A DNA stretch of 64,000 nucleotides from Thiohalocapsa halophila (lineage in GTDB: Bacteria; Pseudomonadota; Gammaproteobacteria; Chromatiales; Chromatiaceae), in assembly GCF_016583825.1 (NCBI RefSeq), contig NZ_NRRV01000020.1, forward strand, positions 1 through 64,000, written 5' to 3'. Positions 1 to 8,172 of this stretch are shown here, piece by piece. The notes beneath the pieces were generated by a model. It made no database searches. It had not been told where the DNA came from and was given only the letters and a program-made list of their open reading frames with translations. Position 1 is the first letter of the stretch, and each line of letters starts with the position of its first letter. The position numbers and the translations under genes were made by a program.

Positions 1-41
1 GGGCTAGGAGGGGCTGGGCGGGGCCGGCAAAGGCCGGAGTC

Positions 42-548
42 TCAGGCGACCGACGGCGAAGGGGTGGAGCTCGCGTGACTGCGCCGACCGGCGTCGGGGC
101 CGATGCGGTGGCCGTCGCGCAGGCACCAGCCGAGCCACTTGGACAGGAACAAATTGGCCTTCCACTTGGTGCGCAGGGCCGGCGACTCATAATGACTGAA
201 GATGGGCAGCGCCGTCTGGCGCAGGTCCAGCACTTCCACCTGCTCGGCATCGTGGTAGGCCTTCAGCGTCGCATCCGGCTCCGGCAGCCAGTCCGCACGA
301 TCGCCGCCGGAAGGAAACACGTGGGTCAGCCGGAAGGTGGTGGTATAGCGGGCCTGCTCGATGACCTCCAGCTGCAGATAGGTATGTCCCGGCCGACCCG
401 AGACCTGCACGCCGGAGAGGCTCGCGAGCCTCGGCACGAGCTGCATCAGGGCGCGATAGTTTTCTTCACACAACGCCATCAACACGCCCACCGTCGGCTG
501 GTCGCCGGTGAGTTCGAGCTTGCTGATGATCGCGGAGGGGGCTTGCAT
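42..548 (-). CDS. DUF1249 (YqiB-like) protein
   Basis: Predicted 168-residue cytoplasmic protein of the DUF1249 family, to which E. coli YqiB belongs; no molecular function is established. The diagnostic segments are an N-terminal MALCEENYRALMQLVP helix, the central ARYTTTFRLTHVF strand, YHDAEQVEVLDL, and the C-terminal LFLSKWLGWCLRDGH, which match the family order. The reading frame stays open upstream to 908, but that part lies on top of the thioredoxin gene and looks non-coding; the ATG at 548 gives the family's usual length plus a short C-terminal tail. It sits 74 bp downstream of thioredoxin on the same strand and may be cotranscribed. Family call is firm, role unknown. Confidence 0.85.
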   Translation of the reverse strand: MQAPSAIISKLELTGDQPTVGVLMALCEENYRALMQLVPRLASLSGVQVSGRPGHTYLQLEVIEQARYTTTFRLTHVFPSGGDRADWLPEPDATLKAYHDAEQVEVLDLRQTALPIFSHYESPALRTKWKANLFLSKWLGWCLRDGHRIGPDAGRRSHASSTPSPSVA

Positions 549-622
549 ACTGCGGGTGGGTCTTGAGGCTGTCACCGCCGACTGCTGGGAGCAGCCGGCG
601 GACGGTGTTCGGCTTAGGGTGA

Positions 623-994
623 TCAGGCGTTGTCGCCCTGCTGGGCGGCGATGTCGGCGCGCACCTTGTCCATGTCCAGCTCGCCCGCTTTGGTCAGCAG
701 CTCGCGGAAGGACCCTTCCGGCAGTGCGCCGGGCTGGGAGAAGATGATGATCTGATCGCGGAAGATCATCAGGGTCGGAATCGAGCGAATCTGGAAGTGC
801 GCTGCGATCTGCTGCTCGTCTTCGGTGTTCACCTTCGCGAAGACAACGTCCGGATGATCCTCGGAGACCTTTTCGAACACCGGCGCGAAGGTGCGGCAAG
901 GACCGCACCAGGGCGCCCAGAAATCGACAACCACGAAGGCGTTGTCCGCGACTGTGGATTCAAAATTCTCTTGCGTCAGTTCTACAACGGCCAT
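623..994 (-). CDS. thioredoxin-family protein
   Basis: Small thiol-disulfide oxidoreductase of 123 residues, expected in the cytoplasm because no signal peptide is visible. The active site is WCGPC with cysteines at 30 and 33, and the cis-proline is P73 in SIPT. Strand FVVVDFWAPW precedes the active site as in classical thioredoxins. The C-terminal part is a little longer than E. coli TrxA and ends in an acidic, Gln-rich tail. A GGGGAG stretch lies about 8 bases upstream of the ATG. Because chromosomes often carry several thioredoxins, whether this is the housekeeping copy cannot be told here. Sits upstream of the DUF1249 gene on the same strand. Confidence 0.9.
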   Translation of the reverse strand: MAVVELTQENFESTVADNAFVVVDFWAPWCGPCRTFAPVFEKVSEDHPDVVFAKVNTEDEQQIAAHFQIRSIPTLMIFRDQIIIFSQPGALPEGSFRELLTKAGELDMDKVRADIAAQQGDNA

Positions 995-1109
995 GGCTCA
1001 ACTCCCCGCGGCTATTTCACATGGCCGGCGAGGATAACAGATCGACCCAGCCCCCGCAGTTTCCCGCCAACAGGGCGCGGGCTTTGCCGGGGCGGGATGG
1101 ATACTCGTC

Positions 1110-2861
1110 TCAGTAAGCGAAGTTCCAGCGGGCGTCGCCAGCCGGACTGAGGCGAACCTGCTTGGCGGGCAGGTGGGTGTCCGGCGACGGCGAAGCGGCC
1201 TCCTCGCCCAGCGCCAGCAGGATCTCGGCGCGCCGGCCGAGCCAGCCCGCCAAGGCCGCCTGATCACGCAGTTGGATGCGCCGCTCGGCGACGGCCAGCA
1301 GCCGCAGCATGCCGAGCCGATGCGCAGTGGACTGGGCCGAGAGCAAGCTCGGCAGCGGGCCCGGCAGCAGCACGAACACCGCCGCGCCGTGGCGGGCGGC
1401 GGCCTCCGCCGCCACCAGCCGGGCCGGCAGATCAGTCAAATCCACCGCCAACGTCATCCCCCGATCCGGGTAGCGCGCCGCAAGGCGCCCGAGGACTGCG
1501 CGGGTGGTGCGGCGCGAGGGCCCCTGCTGTGCGGGCACGCCGTCATTGCGCACACCGACGATGAGCCGGCGCACCACCCCGAGCCCGGAGCGCGCGAGCA
1601 GCGCCGGCACCAGACGCACTGCGAAGCGGTCGAGGTCCTGCATCGCGTCGCTGAGCTCGCTGTAGGGGATCAGCTGGGGATGGCGCTTGCGGGCGTTGTC
1701 GCGCTCGGGGCCGTAGGTCCAGCCATCGAGCCAGCGCTCCACGGCCCAGCGGCGATGCTCGATAATCGCCAGGCGCTCGACTTCGGGGGGCGCGAAGGCG
1801 AAGGACTCGACCAGCTCTTCCGGCACGGCGCGGCAGTCTGTGACGGCCAGCTTCGCCCAGAGGTGGTCCGCCTGATGACGGTTCGCATCCTTGTAAGACG
1901 TAGCCAGCTGTGCCCAGGGACGCCCCGAGGGCGCAGCGGCCGGGTCTCGGCCTTGCGCCGCGGAGGTATCGCGATAGTGCTCGTGGATGACCTCCGCCAG
2001 GGCATCGTCGCGCCCCTCCAACAGCACCTCCCGGGAGTAAGCGATGCGCAGCGGCTGCAACGGCACCAGCTGCCCGTCCCAGTCGGCGAGCCGACCCTTG
2101 GGCCAGGCGTCCTCCGTGGCCAGAGCCACCAGCGGTGACGCCCCTTGCTCGGCAGCCTGCGAGCCGAGCGCGCGGGCAAGGGACAGTCCCGCATCGGCGC
2201 CCGCATCGCAGATGGCGATCATGGTCACCGGCGGCGCGCCGTGACAATCCGGCGTCGGCAGGGCCGTGTAGCGCAGCCGCGCGCAGGCGGACGCCTGCGG
2301 GTGGTGTGCAGCAATCCAATCCCGCCAGCGCTCGGGCGTCTCGGCGGCGAGGGTCACCAGCGGCGGCTCGTCCGCGTATTGGCCGACGCGCAACGCGTGC
2401 AGCAAGCTCGCCTGCGCGAACGGCCCGAAGCCGGCGACCAACAAATGGGCGACCTGCCCCGCCGGCGGATCCATACTGCGATGCAGCGGCCAGCGCGCGA
2501 ACATCACACGGGCTGCTGTGCGCAGCGGGTCCATCCATTCCAGCCGCAGGACGCCGGGGGGCAGCTCGGTGCCGGTAGCAAAGTCCGCCACATCATCCGG
2601 CTCGCCGGCGGCGGCACCCGGCTCGCGCAACACCACCACCCGCAGCGGCCGCCGGCGTGTGGCCAGTGCGGATCGCAGCCCGGCCAGGCGCTGCGGCAGG
2701 TCTGGACCCGCCGCCAGCAACAACAAGCCGGCCCGCTTGGGGATGCGCCCGCGCCGCCGACGCACGCGCACGCCCTGGTCGCTCAGCACCGCGCGGGCCT
2801 GGGCCAGCGACGGTGCGTCGCCGTCCCACAGCACCAGCGGCGCGGTGCGCCAGGGCAGCAT
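1110..2861 (-). CDS. TrkA-N-like / RyR-domain protein
   Basis: 583-residue soluble protein. The middle carries a Rossmann-like stretch (HLLVAGFGPFAQASLLHAL, about residue 138 on) like the TrkA-N/RCK nucleotide-binding domains of potassium uptake systems. It is followed around residues 290-400 by a ryanodine-receptor RyR-type domain: WAQLATSYKDANRHQADHL, then EHRRWAVERWLDGWTYG, RDNARKRHPQLIPYSEL and the closing DLDRFAV. The C-terminal 170 residues resemble a second alpha/beta nucleotide-binding fold but show no motif I can name. RyR domains occur in a number of bacterial proteins, some joined to TrkA-N domains; their ligand there is not established. No membrane segments. Starts 20 bp after the OsmC gene, same strand, so probably cotranscribed. 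Confidence 0.75.
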   Translation of the reverse strand: MLPWRTAPLVLWDGDAPSLAQARAVLSDQGVRVRRRRGRIPKRAGLLLLAAGPDLPQRLAGLRSALATRRRPLRVVVLREPGAAAGEPDDVADFATGTELPPGVLRLEWMDPLRTAARVMFARWPLHRSMDPPAGQVAHLLVAGFGPFAQASLLHALRVGQYADEPPLVTLAAETPERWRDWIAAHHPQASACARLRYTALPTPDCHGAPPVTMIAICDAGADAGLSLARALGSQAAEQGASPLVALATEDAWPKGRLADWDGQLVPLQPLRIAYSREVLLEGRDDALAEVIHEHYRDTSAAQGRDPAAAPSGRPWAQLATSYKDANRHQADHLWAKLAVTDCRAVPEELVESFAFAPPEVERLAIIEHRRWAVERWLDGWTYGPERDNARKRHPQLIPYSELSDAMQDLDRFAVRLVPALLARSGLGVVRRLIVGVRNDGVPAQQGPSRRTTRAVLGRLAARYPDRGMTLAVDLTDLPARLVAAEAAARHGAAVFVLLPGPLPSLLSAQSTAHRLGMLRLLAVAERRIQLRDQAALAGWLGRRAEILLALGEEAASPSPDTHLPAKQVRLSPAGDARWNFAY

Positions 2862-2881
2862 GGCGGGGCGGCGGCGGTCGC

Positions 2882-3343
2882 TCAGTCCGAGGTGTGCAGC
2901 ACTTGCCCCGCCTCGTCCTCAACGGACACGGCGATGGGAATACCCTCGCGAATGCTCGCGGAGACCACGCAGAAGTCCTCGAACAAGCGCTTACAGCGGT
3001 CGAGCCGCTTGCTCCCCGCGAGCTCCTCGTCGATGACGAGCTTCACGTCCAGACCGCCAATGCGCAGGCGCTTCTGCTCGTTGCGCACCAGGGTGCAGGT
3101 GGCCTCGGCGCGCAGGCTGTTGTCCCGAGGGTCATCTTTGCTGAGACAGTACAACAGGCTCGCCGAAAGACAATTGGCCGCGGCTGCGGCCAGCAGCCGC
3201 GAGGCGTTGGGTCCATTGGTCTCGCCCAGCGGCGGCGGCTCGTCGGTCAGCAGGTCGGCCGCGCGCTTCCAATCGAAGCGGACGTTGAGCTGGTAGCCCT
3301 CCTGCTGCTCTAGGTGGATGGTGAAGCGGCCTTCTTCTGACAT
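2882..3343 (-). CDS. OsmC-family peroxiredoxin-like protein
   Basis: 153-residue OsmC/Ohr-superfamily protein, a class that reduces organic hydroperoxides with two cysteines. The candidate pair is C58 in AAANCLSASL and C125 in FEDFCVVSASI, at the expected family positions; the second is followed by the usual SASI..GIPI strand. The N-terminal strand GYQLNVRFDW matches the domain-swapped beta sheet of the family. The sequence is closer to the general OsmC branch than to Ohr. ATG at 3343 is the first good start. It lies upstream of the TrkA-N/RyR gene by 20 bp and downstream of a GGCT-like gene, all on the minus strand. Confidence 0.85.
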   Translation of the reverse strand: MSEEGRFTIHLEQQEGYQLNVRFDWKRAADLLTDEPPPLGETNGPNASRLLAAAAANCLSASLLYCLSKDDPRDNSLRAEATCTLVRNEQKRLRIGGLDVKLVIDEELAGSKRLDRCKRLFEDFCVVSASIREGIPIAVSVEDEAGQVLHTSD

Positions 3344-3406
3344 GGCTCTCGGGTCGATCTCCCAGTGGGTTTCGCGGCGGGGTGTCTGGGCGGCTGGCGG
3401 CTCGAC

Positions 3407-3850
3407 TCAGTCCGCCGCACCGCCCGCGGCGCGGCGGCGGTGGCTCGGGTTTTTCGGATCGCGGCGGCGCCGGGCCGCGGCACCACGGGGGCCACCACTG
3501 CGGCTGTACTGCCGCCAATCACCTTGTGCGAGCCGGACACGGTCGCGGCGCGGGCCGCGGTAGAGGTAGACCCAGGCGCTGCCGTGTGCTGTGGCGATGA
3601 CGCGGCGGTCGTAGAGTCTGGGATAGTCTTCGAGCTGATCCAGCCGGCGCAAGCCCGCGGCATCGACGCCGTAGACCTCGCCGAAGACGGCCGTATCGCC
3701 GCCGGCGACCAGCCCCGGGTAAGCGCCCAGCACCAGCAGCGTGAAGCGCGGCTCGGTGCGGTGGCTGCCCAGGAAGCGTGCCTCGCGCAGCAGATGGTGG
3801 TTCACCTCGCCGCGCAGCAGCGTGCCATAGACGAAGACCCGATGCTCCAT
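3407..3850 (-). CDS. gamma-glutamylcyclotransferase-like (AIG2/GGCT) protein
   Basis: 147-residue protein of the GGCT/AIG2-like fold. The phosphate/glutamyl-binding loop VFVYGTLLRGEVN sits at residues 5-17, and the probable catalytic glutamate is E74 in LDQLEDYPRLYDRR. These two motifs are the family signature for cyclotransferases acting on gamma-glutamyl amines or peptides. Residues 118-147 form a basic, low-complexity tail (Arg/Ala rich) beyond the fold, which is unusual and may be a read-through into non-conserved DNA. The substrate cannot be inferred. Its ATG lies 35 bp downstream of the DJ-1/PfpI remnant on the same strand. Confidence 0.8.
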   Translation of the reverse strand: MEHRVFVYGTLLRGEVNHHLLREARFLGSHRTEPRFTLLVLGAYPGLVAGGDTAVFGEVYGVDAAGLRRLDQLEDYPRLYDRRVIATAHGSAWVYLYRGPRRDRVRLAQGDWRQYSRSGGPRGAAARRRRDPKNPSHRRRAAGGAAD

Positions 3851-3885
3851 GTCGCCTCCGATCGGGGCCGCTGCAACGGGGCGCG

Positions 3886-4191
3886 TCAGGGCTCGACGCG
3901 GCTACCCAGCACAGCGAGGAACTGCCGCATCCACTCTGGGTGTGCGGGCCAGGCGGGCGCCGTCACCAAGGTGCCGTGGGTATGGGCGTTGTCGAAGGTG
4001 GTGGCGACGGCGTGCCAGCTGCCGCCGGCCATTTCGATATCGGGCTGCAGCGCCGGATAAGCCGTGCAGGTCGCGCCCTCCAGCACCCCCGCGGCCACCA
4101 GGATCTGCTTGGCTGCCATCGTCTGCACCTCCAAACTCATGCGTATTCGGAATGCCGCCACCCGGCTTCCGCGGTCGCTCGGCTGGGCCAC
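3886..4191 (-). pseudogene. truncated DJ-1/PfpI-family gene (C-terminal part only)
   Basis: The last ~75 residues, from KQILVAAGVLEGATCTAYPAL through DNAHTHGTLVTAPAWPAH to RQFLAVLG, match the C-terminal third of DJ-1/PfpI (YhbO-like) proteins. The N-terminal Rossmann part and the nucleophile elbow with its catalytic cysteine (normally just before this segment, in a CHG motif) are absent in all frames of the upstream DNA. Upstream codons before about 4130 show no similarity and run to a possible ATG at 4191, only ~45 bp from the oppositely directed radical SAM gene. I read this as a 5'-deleted remnant, not a working enzyme. Confidence 0.7.
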
Positions 4192-4237
4192 CGCAGGCGC
4201 CGGGGACTATACCACCGAGACAGCGCCCCGGATGCCC

Positions 4238-5347
4238 ATGTCTGACCAGATCCCCGAGCAACCCGCGCCCCGCCCGCCGCCGGCATCGCTGCGCGGGCGC
4301 GGCACCAACATGAACCCGGATAGCCGCTACGACGCCCACAGTCGTCATGCGGTGGACGACGGCTGGTGGCAGTCGGAGCCCGACACAGACCCCCGCACCG
4401 AGCTCGGCATCGACGCCAGCCGCAGCATCATCAGCCACAACGACTCACCAGACATCCCCTTCGACCGCAGCGTCAACCCCTACCGCGGCTGTGAGCACGG
4501 CTGCGTCTACTGCTACGCAAGGCCCACCCACGCCTGGCTCGGCCTCTCGCCCGGGCTGGACTTCGAGCGGCGGCTGTTCCACAAGCCCGATGCCGCAGCC
4601 CAGCTGCGCCGCGCCCTGGCCAAGCCGGACTACCGGCCGGCGACCCTGGTGCTGGGGGCCAACACGGACCCCTATCAGCCCATCGAGCGCCGCTTGGGCA
4701 GTACGCGCGCCATTCTGGAGGTCCTGCTGGAGGCCCGCCACCCCGTGGCCATCACCACCAAATCCGCGCTGGTGCTGCGGGACTTACCGCTGTTGCGGGA
4801 GCTGGCCGCGGCCGATCTGGTGGCCGTGCAGATGTCCATCACCACGCTAGACGCCGAGCTGGCGCGCCGACTGGAGCCGCGCGCGGCGAGCCCGCAAAGG
4901 CGCCTGCGGGCGGTCGAGGACTTGGCCAACGCCGGCATACCGACCGGCGTGCTGGTCTCGCCGCTGATACCCGGGCTCACCGACCAAGACATGGAGGCCA
5001 TCGTCGCGGCCGCCGCCGCGGCCGGCGCGGTGCGCGCTGGCGCCCTGCTCGTGCGTTTGCCTTTGGAGCTCAAAGACCTCTTCAGCGACTGGCTGCGGAC
5101 CCATTACCCGCAGCGCGCCGACAAGGTGCTGTCATTGATCCGTCAATGCCGCGACGGCCCCCTCAACGCCGCCGCCTTCGGCGAGCGCATGACCGGCACC
5201 GGGCCGGTGGCGGCGCTGCTGCAGCAGCGCTTTGGCCTGGCCCTGCGCCGGCACGCCCTGGCGCGGCAGGACAGCGGCTGGCAACTGTCGGCGAAGGCCT
5301 TCCGGGCGCCGGCCGTGGACCCCCGCCAGCTGTCGTTGTGGGACTGA
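4238..5347 (+). CDS. PA0069-family radical SAM protein
   Basis: 369-residue radical SAM enzyme related to spore photoproduct lyase-like proteins of the PA0069/Rv2578c group; substrate unknown. The [4Fe-4S]-binding motif CEHGCVYC has cysteines at about 85, 89 and 92, preceded by the group hallmark VNPYRGC. The N-terminal RGRGTNMNPDSRYD is typical of the group (a GRGA/T..NP.NR element), so the start must lie upstream of it; ATGs at 4232 and 4238 are both possible and no clear ribosome site decides. Further support comes from VLGANTDPYQPIE and VAITTKS. The start abuts the broken PfpI gene, so the native promoter may have been altered. Following gene is convergent. Confidence 0.87.
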   Translation: MSDQIPEQPAPRPPPASLRGRGTNMNPDSRYDAHSRHAVDDGWWQSEPDTDPRTELGIDASRSIISHNDSPDIPFDRSVNPYRGCEHGCVYCYARPTHAWLGLSPGLDFERRLFHKPDAAAQLRRALAKPDYRPATLVLGANTDPYQPIERRLGSTRAILEVLLEARHPVAITTKSALVLRDLPLLRELAAADLVAVQMSITTLDAELARRLEPRAASPQRRLRAVEDLANAGIPTGVLVSPLIPGLTDQDMEAIVAAAAAAGAVRAGALLVRLPLELKDLFSDWLRTHYPQRADKVLSLIRQCRDGPLNAAAFGERMTGTGPVAALLQQRFGLALRRHALARQDSGWQLSAKAFRAPAVDPRQLSLWD

Positions 5348-5438
5348 GCCCTATGGCGGCGGCGCGTGCGCAACGACGCCTGCCAATCGACTTCAGGGGG
5401 TTCGAGGTCGTTGCTAACCTGTGGGCAGCGGCCTGGTG

Positions 5439-6653
5439 TCAGCGCCCCGCCACCCGCTCGCAGAGCTCCTGAAAGAGCCGCGCCCGCGCCGCGGAGCTGG
5501 ATTCACGCGCGACCTGCAGTCCGCGCTCGCCCATGGCGTCGCGGCGCTCGTCGTCCAGCAGCAGCTGCGAAATGGCCCCGGCGACGGCGGCCACGTCCTC
5601 GCCGTCGACATTGAGTCCCGTCTCGCCGTGGCGCACGGCCTCGACCACGCCACCGGCGCGCCCGGCCACCACCGCCTTGCCGCAGGCATTCGCCTCCAGA
5701 AAGACCAGCCCGAAGCCCTCGGTGTCGTGGTTGGCGAGCTCGCGGTTGGGCATGACGAAGAGGTCGCAGAGCTGGTAGTGGGCCACGAGCTCGTCATGGG
5801 GCACGCGCCCGGCGAAGATAACCTGATCCGCGACACCCTGCGCCACCGCCAGCGCCTCCAGCTCAGCGCGGTAGTCACCCGTGCCCACCACGAGATAACG
5901 CGTCTGCGGGCAGCGCGCGAGGATCTCCGGCAATGCGCGAATGGTGGTATCGATGCCCTTGCGCTCCACCAGCCGGCCGACGGTGAGCAGCACGCGCTTG
6001 CCGGCCAGCCCATAGCGCTCCAGCAGCGTCACTGGCTTCGGCCCGGGCTGGAAGCGCTCCGCGTCGACGCCGTTGACGATGAGCTCGATCCGCTCCGGCG
6101 CGACGCCCATTTTATCGATGAGCGCACGGCGGGTGAACTCGCTCACCGCCACCACGGCATCTGCCTTGTGCAGATATTGCCGCCGGCGGCGGCCGAAGAG
6201 TCGGTAGGGCACATCCGTGGTGATCTCCTCGCCATGGATGTAATTGATGTAAGGGATGCCGAGCATGCGCCTCAGCAGCAGGCCGAGCCAGGAGCCGGAG
6301 CTCAGCTCGCAGACACAAACGACGTCAATCCCCTCGCGCCGGATCATGCCGATGGCCTTGCGCAGCACCTTGAGCTTGAGCGGCAGGTCCACGGACAGTT
6401 GCAGCCAGGCCGAGTGCAGCAGCGAGCCCGGACTCGCCGCGGGCGGGCGCAGCAGCTCGATGCGCTCGATGGGGAAATCCACCCGCGCATCGTACTCGCG
6501 CCAGCCGGCCACCTCCTCGCCGCTCAAATAGTGGCGCCAGGGCGCGAGCACATGCATGGTGCCGCGCGGTGCGAATTGGCACAGGCTCTCGTACACCACC
6601 GCGGAGCCGCCGTTGATGGGCGGGAAGATATTCGCAACCAGCAGGCATTTCAT
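5439..6653 (-). CDS. glycosyltransferase family 4 (GT-B) protein
   Basis: 404-residue GT-B glycosyltransferase. It opens with KCLLVANIFPPINGGSAVVYE, the glycine-rich acceptor-side loop of GT4 enzymes, has the hinge region SEFTRRALIDKMGV...IVNGVD at about 170-200, and the nucleotide-sugar site EGFGLVFLEANACGK at about 312-326 with the E-x7-E pattern and the following VVAGRAGGVVE. Such enzymes add a hexose from a nucleotide sugar to lipids or glycans at the inner membrane face. The donor and acceptor are unknown. The sulfotransferase gene upstream on the same strand may modify the same glycan, though 319 bp separates them. Confidence 0.88.
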   Translation of the reverse strand: MKCLLVANIFPPINGGSAVVYESLCQFAPRGTMHVLAPWRHYLSGEEVAGWREYDARVDFPIERIELLRPPAASPGSLLHSAWLQLSVDLPLKLKVLRKAIGMIRREGIDVVCVCELSSGSWLGLLLRRMLGIPYINYIHGEEITTDVPYRLFGRRRRQYLHKADAVVAVSEFTRRALIDKMGVAPERIELIVNGVDAERFQPGPKPVTLLERYGLAGKRVLLTVGRLVERKGIDTTIRALPEILARCPQTRYLVVGTGDYRAELEALAVAQGVADQVIFAGRVPHDELVAHYQLCDLFVMPNRELANHDTEGFGLVFLEANACGKAVVAGRAGGVVEAVRHGETGLNVDGEDVAAVAGAISQLLLDDERRDAMGERGLQVARESSSAARARLFQELCERVAGR

Positions 6654-6972
6654 CGAGCACCGGGCTCCGCGTCGGCGCGCAGCGAGCGAATGTCACCGCG
6701 ATGGGTAAGTCGGGGCCGGGTCTTCACCATGGGCGATTCGAGCAAGGATCTTGACGGCATTCTGACCTTGCTCCCGCGCCGAGTCTACCGCCAGCGCCCG
6801 AGCCGACTCGGCCCCTGGCCTCAGTCGCTGGCGTCGGCCCCTGGCATCGGCACCTGGCATCGGCCCAAGTCGCGCCCACGCTAGTGACCCCCACGCTGGT
6901 GCCCCCGCCACGGTGACCCGCCCGCCAGTAACCGGACGCGACCCGCACAGCCAAGCCGCACCAACCGTCCCG
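6654..6972. other. intergenic region without a recognisable gene
   Basis: About 320 bases between the sulfotransferase and glycosyltransferase genes. No credible ORF in either direction. It contains short imperfect direct repeats (CTGGCATCGGC twice near 6842-6865; CCCACGCT followed by GGTGCC/GTGACC variants to 6920). These look like slippage products. I see no clear promoter or terminator. Confidence 0.4.
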
Positions 6973-8061
6973 TCACGCGTCCAGGAAGCGCGCCAGCTCG
7001 TGCTCGCAAGCAGCCTCGATGTCCTCGAACCAGGCCGCGCTGGCGTAGCTCGGCCAGCGCTCGGGCGCCAGGGGCTTCAGAAGCGGCGCGTACGCATCCG
7101 TGCTGACCTGACCGCCGTTGATCCCAAAGCGCTCGAACACCGGACGCAAGGTCCCCGCACAATCGCGCACCAGATCCTCGTAGGCGATGCTCACATCGGC
7201 GTATTGCTGCCCAAAGAGATAGGACAAGCGCCAGAGCAGGTAATGCACGGCATAAGCGTGATCGTGTTGTCCGGGGTCCAAGCAGGGGAACACTCGGCGC
7301 AGGTCGCGCGCCCAGGCCAGGGTGTAGAAGTAGTCCTCGGTCTCGTCCGGGCACAGCCGGCGCTGTGGTGGGGCTCCGGAAGAGCTCCGCTGCACCGACA
7401 GCCACTGCTCACGCGGATTCCGGTACAGCAGCAGCACATCGGCGTGCGGGAAGACGCGGCGCAGCCACGGCAGCCGAAAATCGAGCCGATTGCATTGCAG
7501 CACCGGCCGCTCGGGTGCGCGCGCGACGAGCTCCGCCAGGTAGCGGGCCAGGCGCCGGTCACAACTGCGCGCGTCCATATAGAGCTCGCGAAAGGTCCAG
7601 GCCGGATCGAACCATTGCGCGAGGTCCGCCATCCCCGCGTACTCGGCCCCATAGCGCTCGGCGTTGAGGTGCGTCGGGTCCGTTCGCTCGGCATCCGCAC
7701 CCCCGCGGAACCACTGGCGCTCGTTGAGCGGCTCGTAGAAGGCCGTCACGCCCGGCGTGTGGCGGAAGATGTTCCACAACAGAGTCGAGCCGGAACGGAA
7801 GCGAGCCGTGACGAACAGAGCGCGGGCGCCGTCATCGCGCCTGGGTGTCGGCGCCTGCTCGCTTTCAGTCACCGCCGGCGCAGTGCCGTAGCGCGCCGGC
7901 GGCGGGCCATAGGTGATGCCGCGCACCCGTGCTGCCTGCTGACCGCTCACGAGCTCCCGATTCGCCTCTCGCCAGGTCAGATTGAAGCGGTAAGAGCGCG
8001 CCAAGGCATCGAGCAGCCGCGCCGATAAACGCCTGAGCAGGTTGCTGTGGCTCGTGCTCAT
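6973..8061 (-). CDS. sulfotransferase-family protein
   Basis: 362-residue protein with the two PAPS-binding signatures of sulfotransferases: the 5'-phosphosulfate loop TARFRSGSTLLWNIFR at about 85-100 and the 3'-phosphate region YRNPREQWLSVQRSS near residue 208. Between them NERQWFRGG and a candidate catalytic region resemble bacterial Stf0/branched family members. It would transfer sulfate from PAPS to a sugar or lipid hydroxyl. The ATG at 8061 (MSTSHSNLL) is preferred over one at 8115 because the longer N-terminus is Pro/Arg rich and non-conserved. Could work with the glycosyltransferase downstream. No membrane anchor is apparent. Confidence 0.8.
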   Translation of the reverse strand: MSTSHSNLLRRLSARLLDALARSYRFNLTWREANRELVSGQQAARVRGITYGPPPARYGTAPAVTESEQAPTPRRDDGARALFVTARFRSGSTLLWNIFRHTPGVTAFYEPLNERQWFRGGADAERTDPTHLNAERYGAEYAGMADLAQWFDPAWTFRELYMDARSCDRRLARYLAELVARAPERPVLQCNRLDFRLPWLRRVFPHADVLLLYRNPREQWLSVQRSSSGAPPQRRLCPDETEDYFYTLAWARDLRRVFPCLDPGQHDHAYAVHYLLWRLSYLFGQQYADVSIAYEDLVRDCAGTLRPVFERFGINGGQVSTDAYAPLLKPLAPERWPSYASAAWFEDIEAACEHELARFLDA

Positions 8062-8172
8062 CGGGCCTGCACCGCGCAAGCGCTCGGGCGGCTGGCGCCC
8101 GGGCGCAAAAGCCACCGCCTCGCGCGCCGGCGCGCGGCCGGGCTGCGGATGCGCGCCGCGGCCAAAGCGGTC

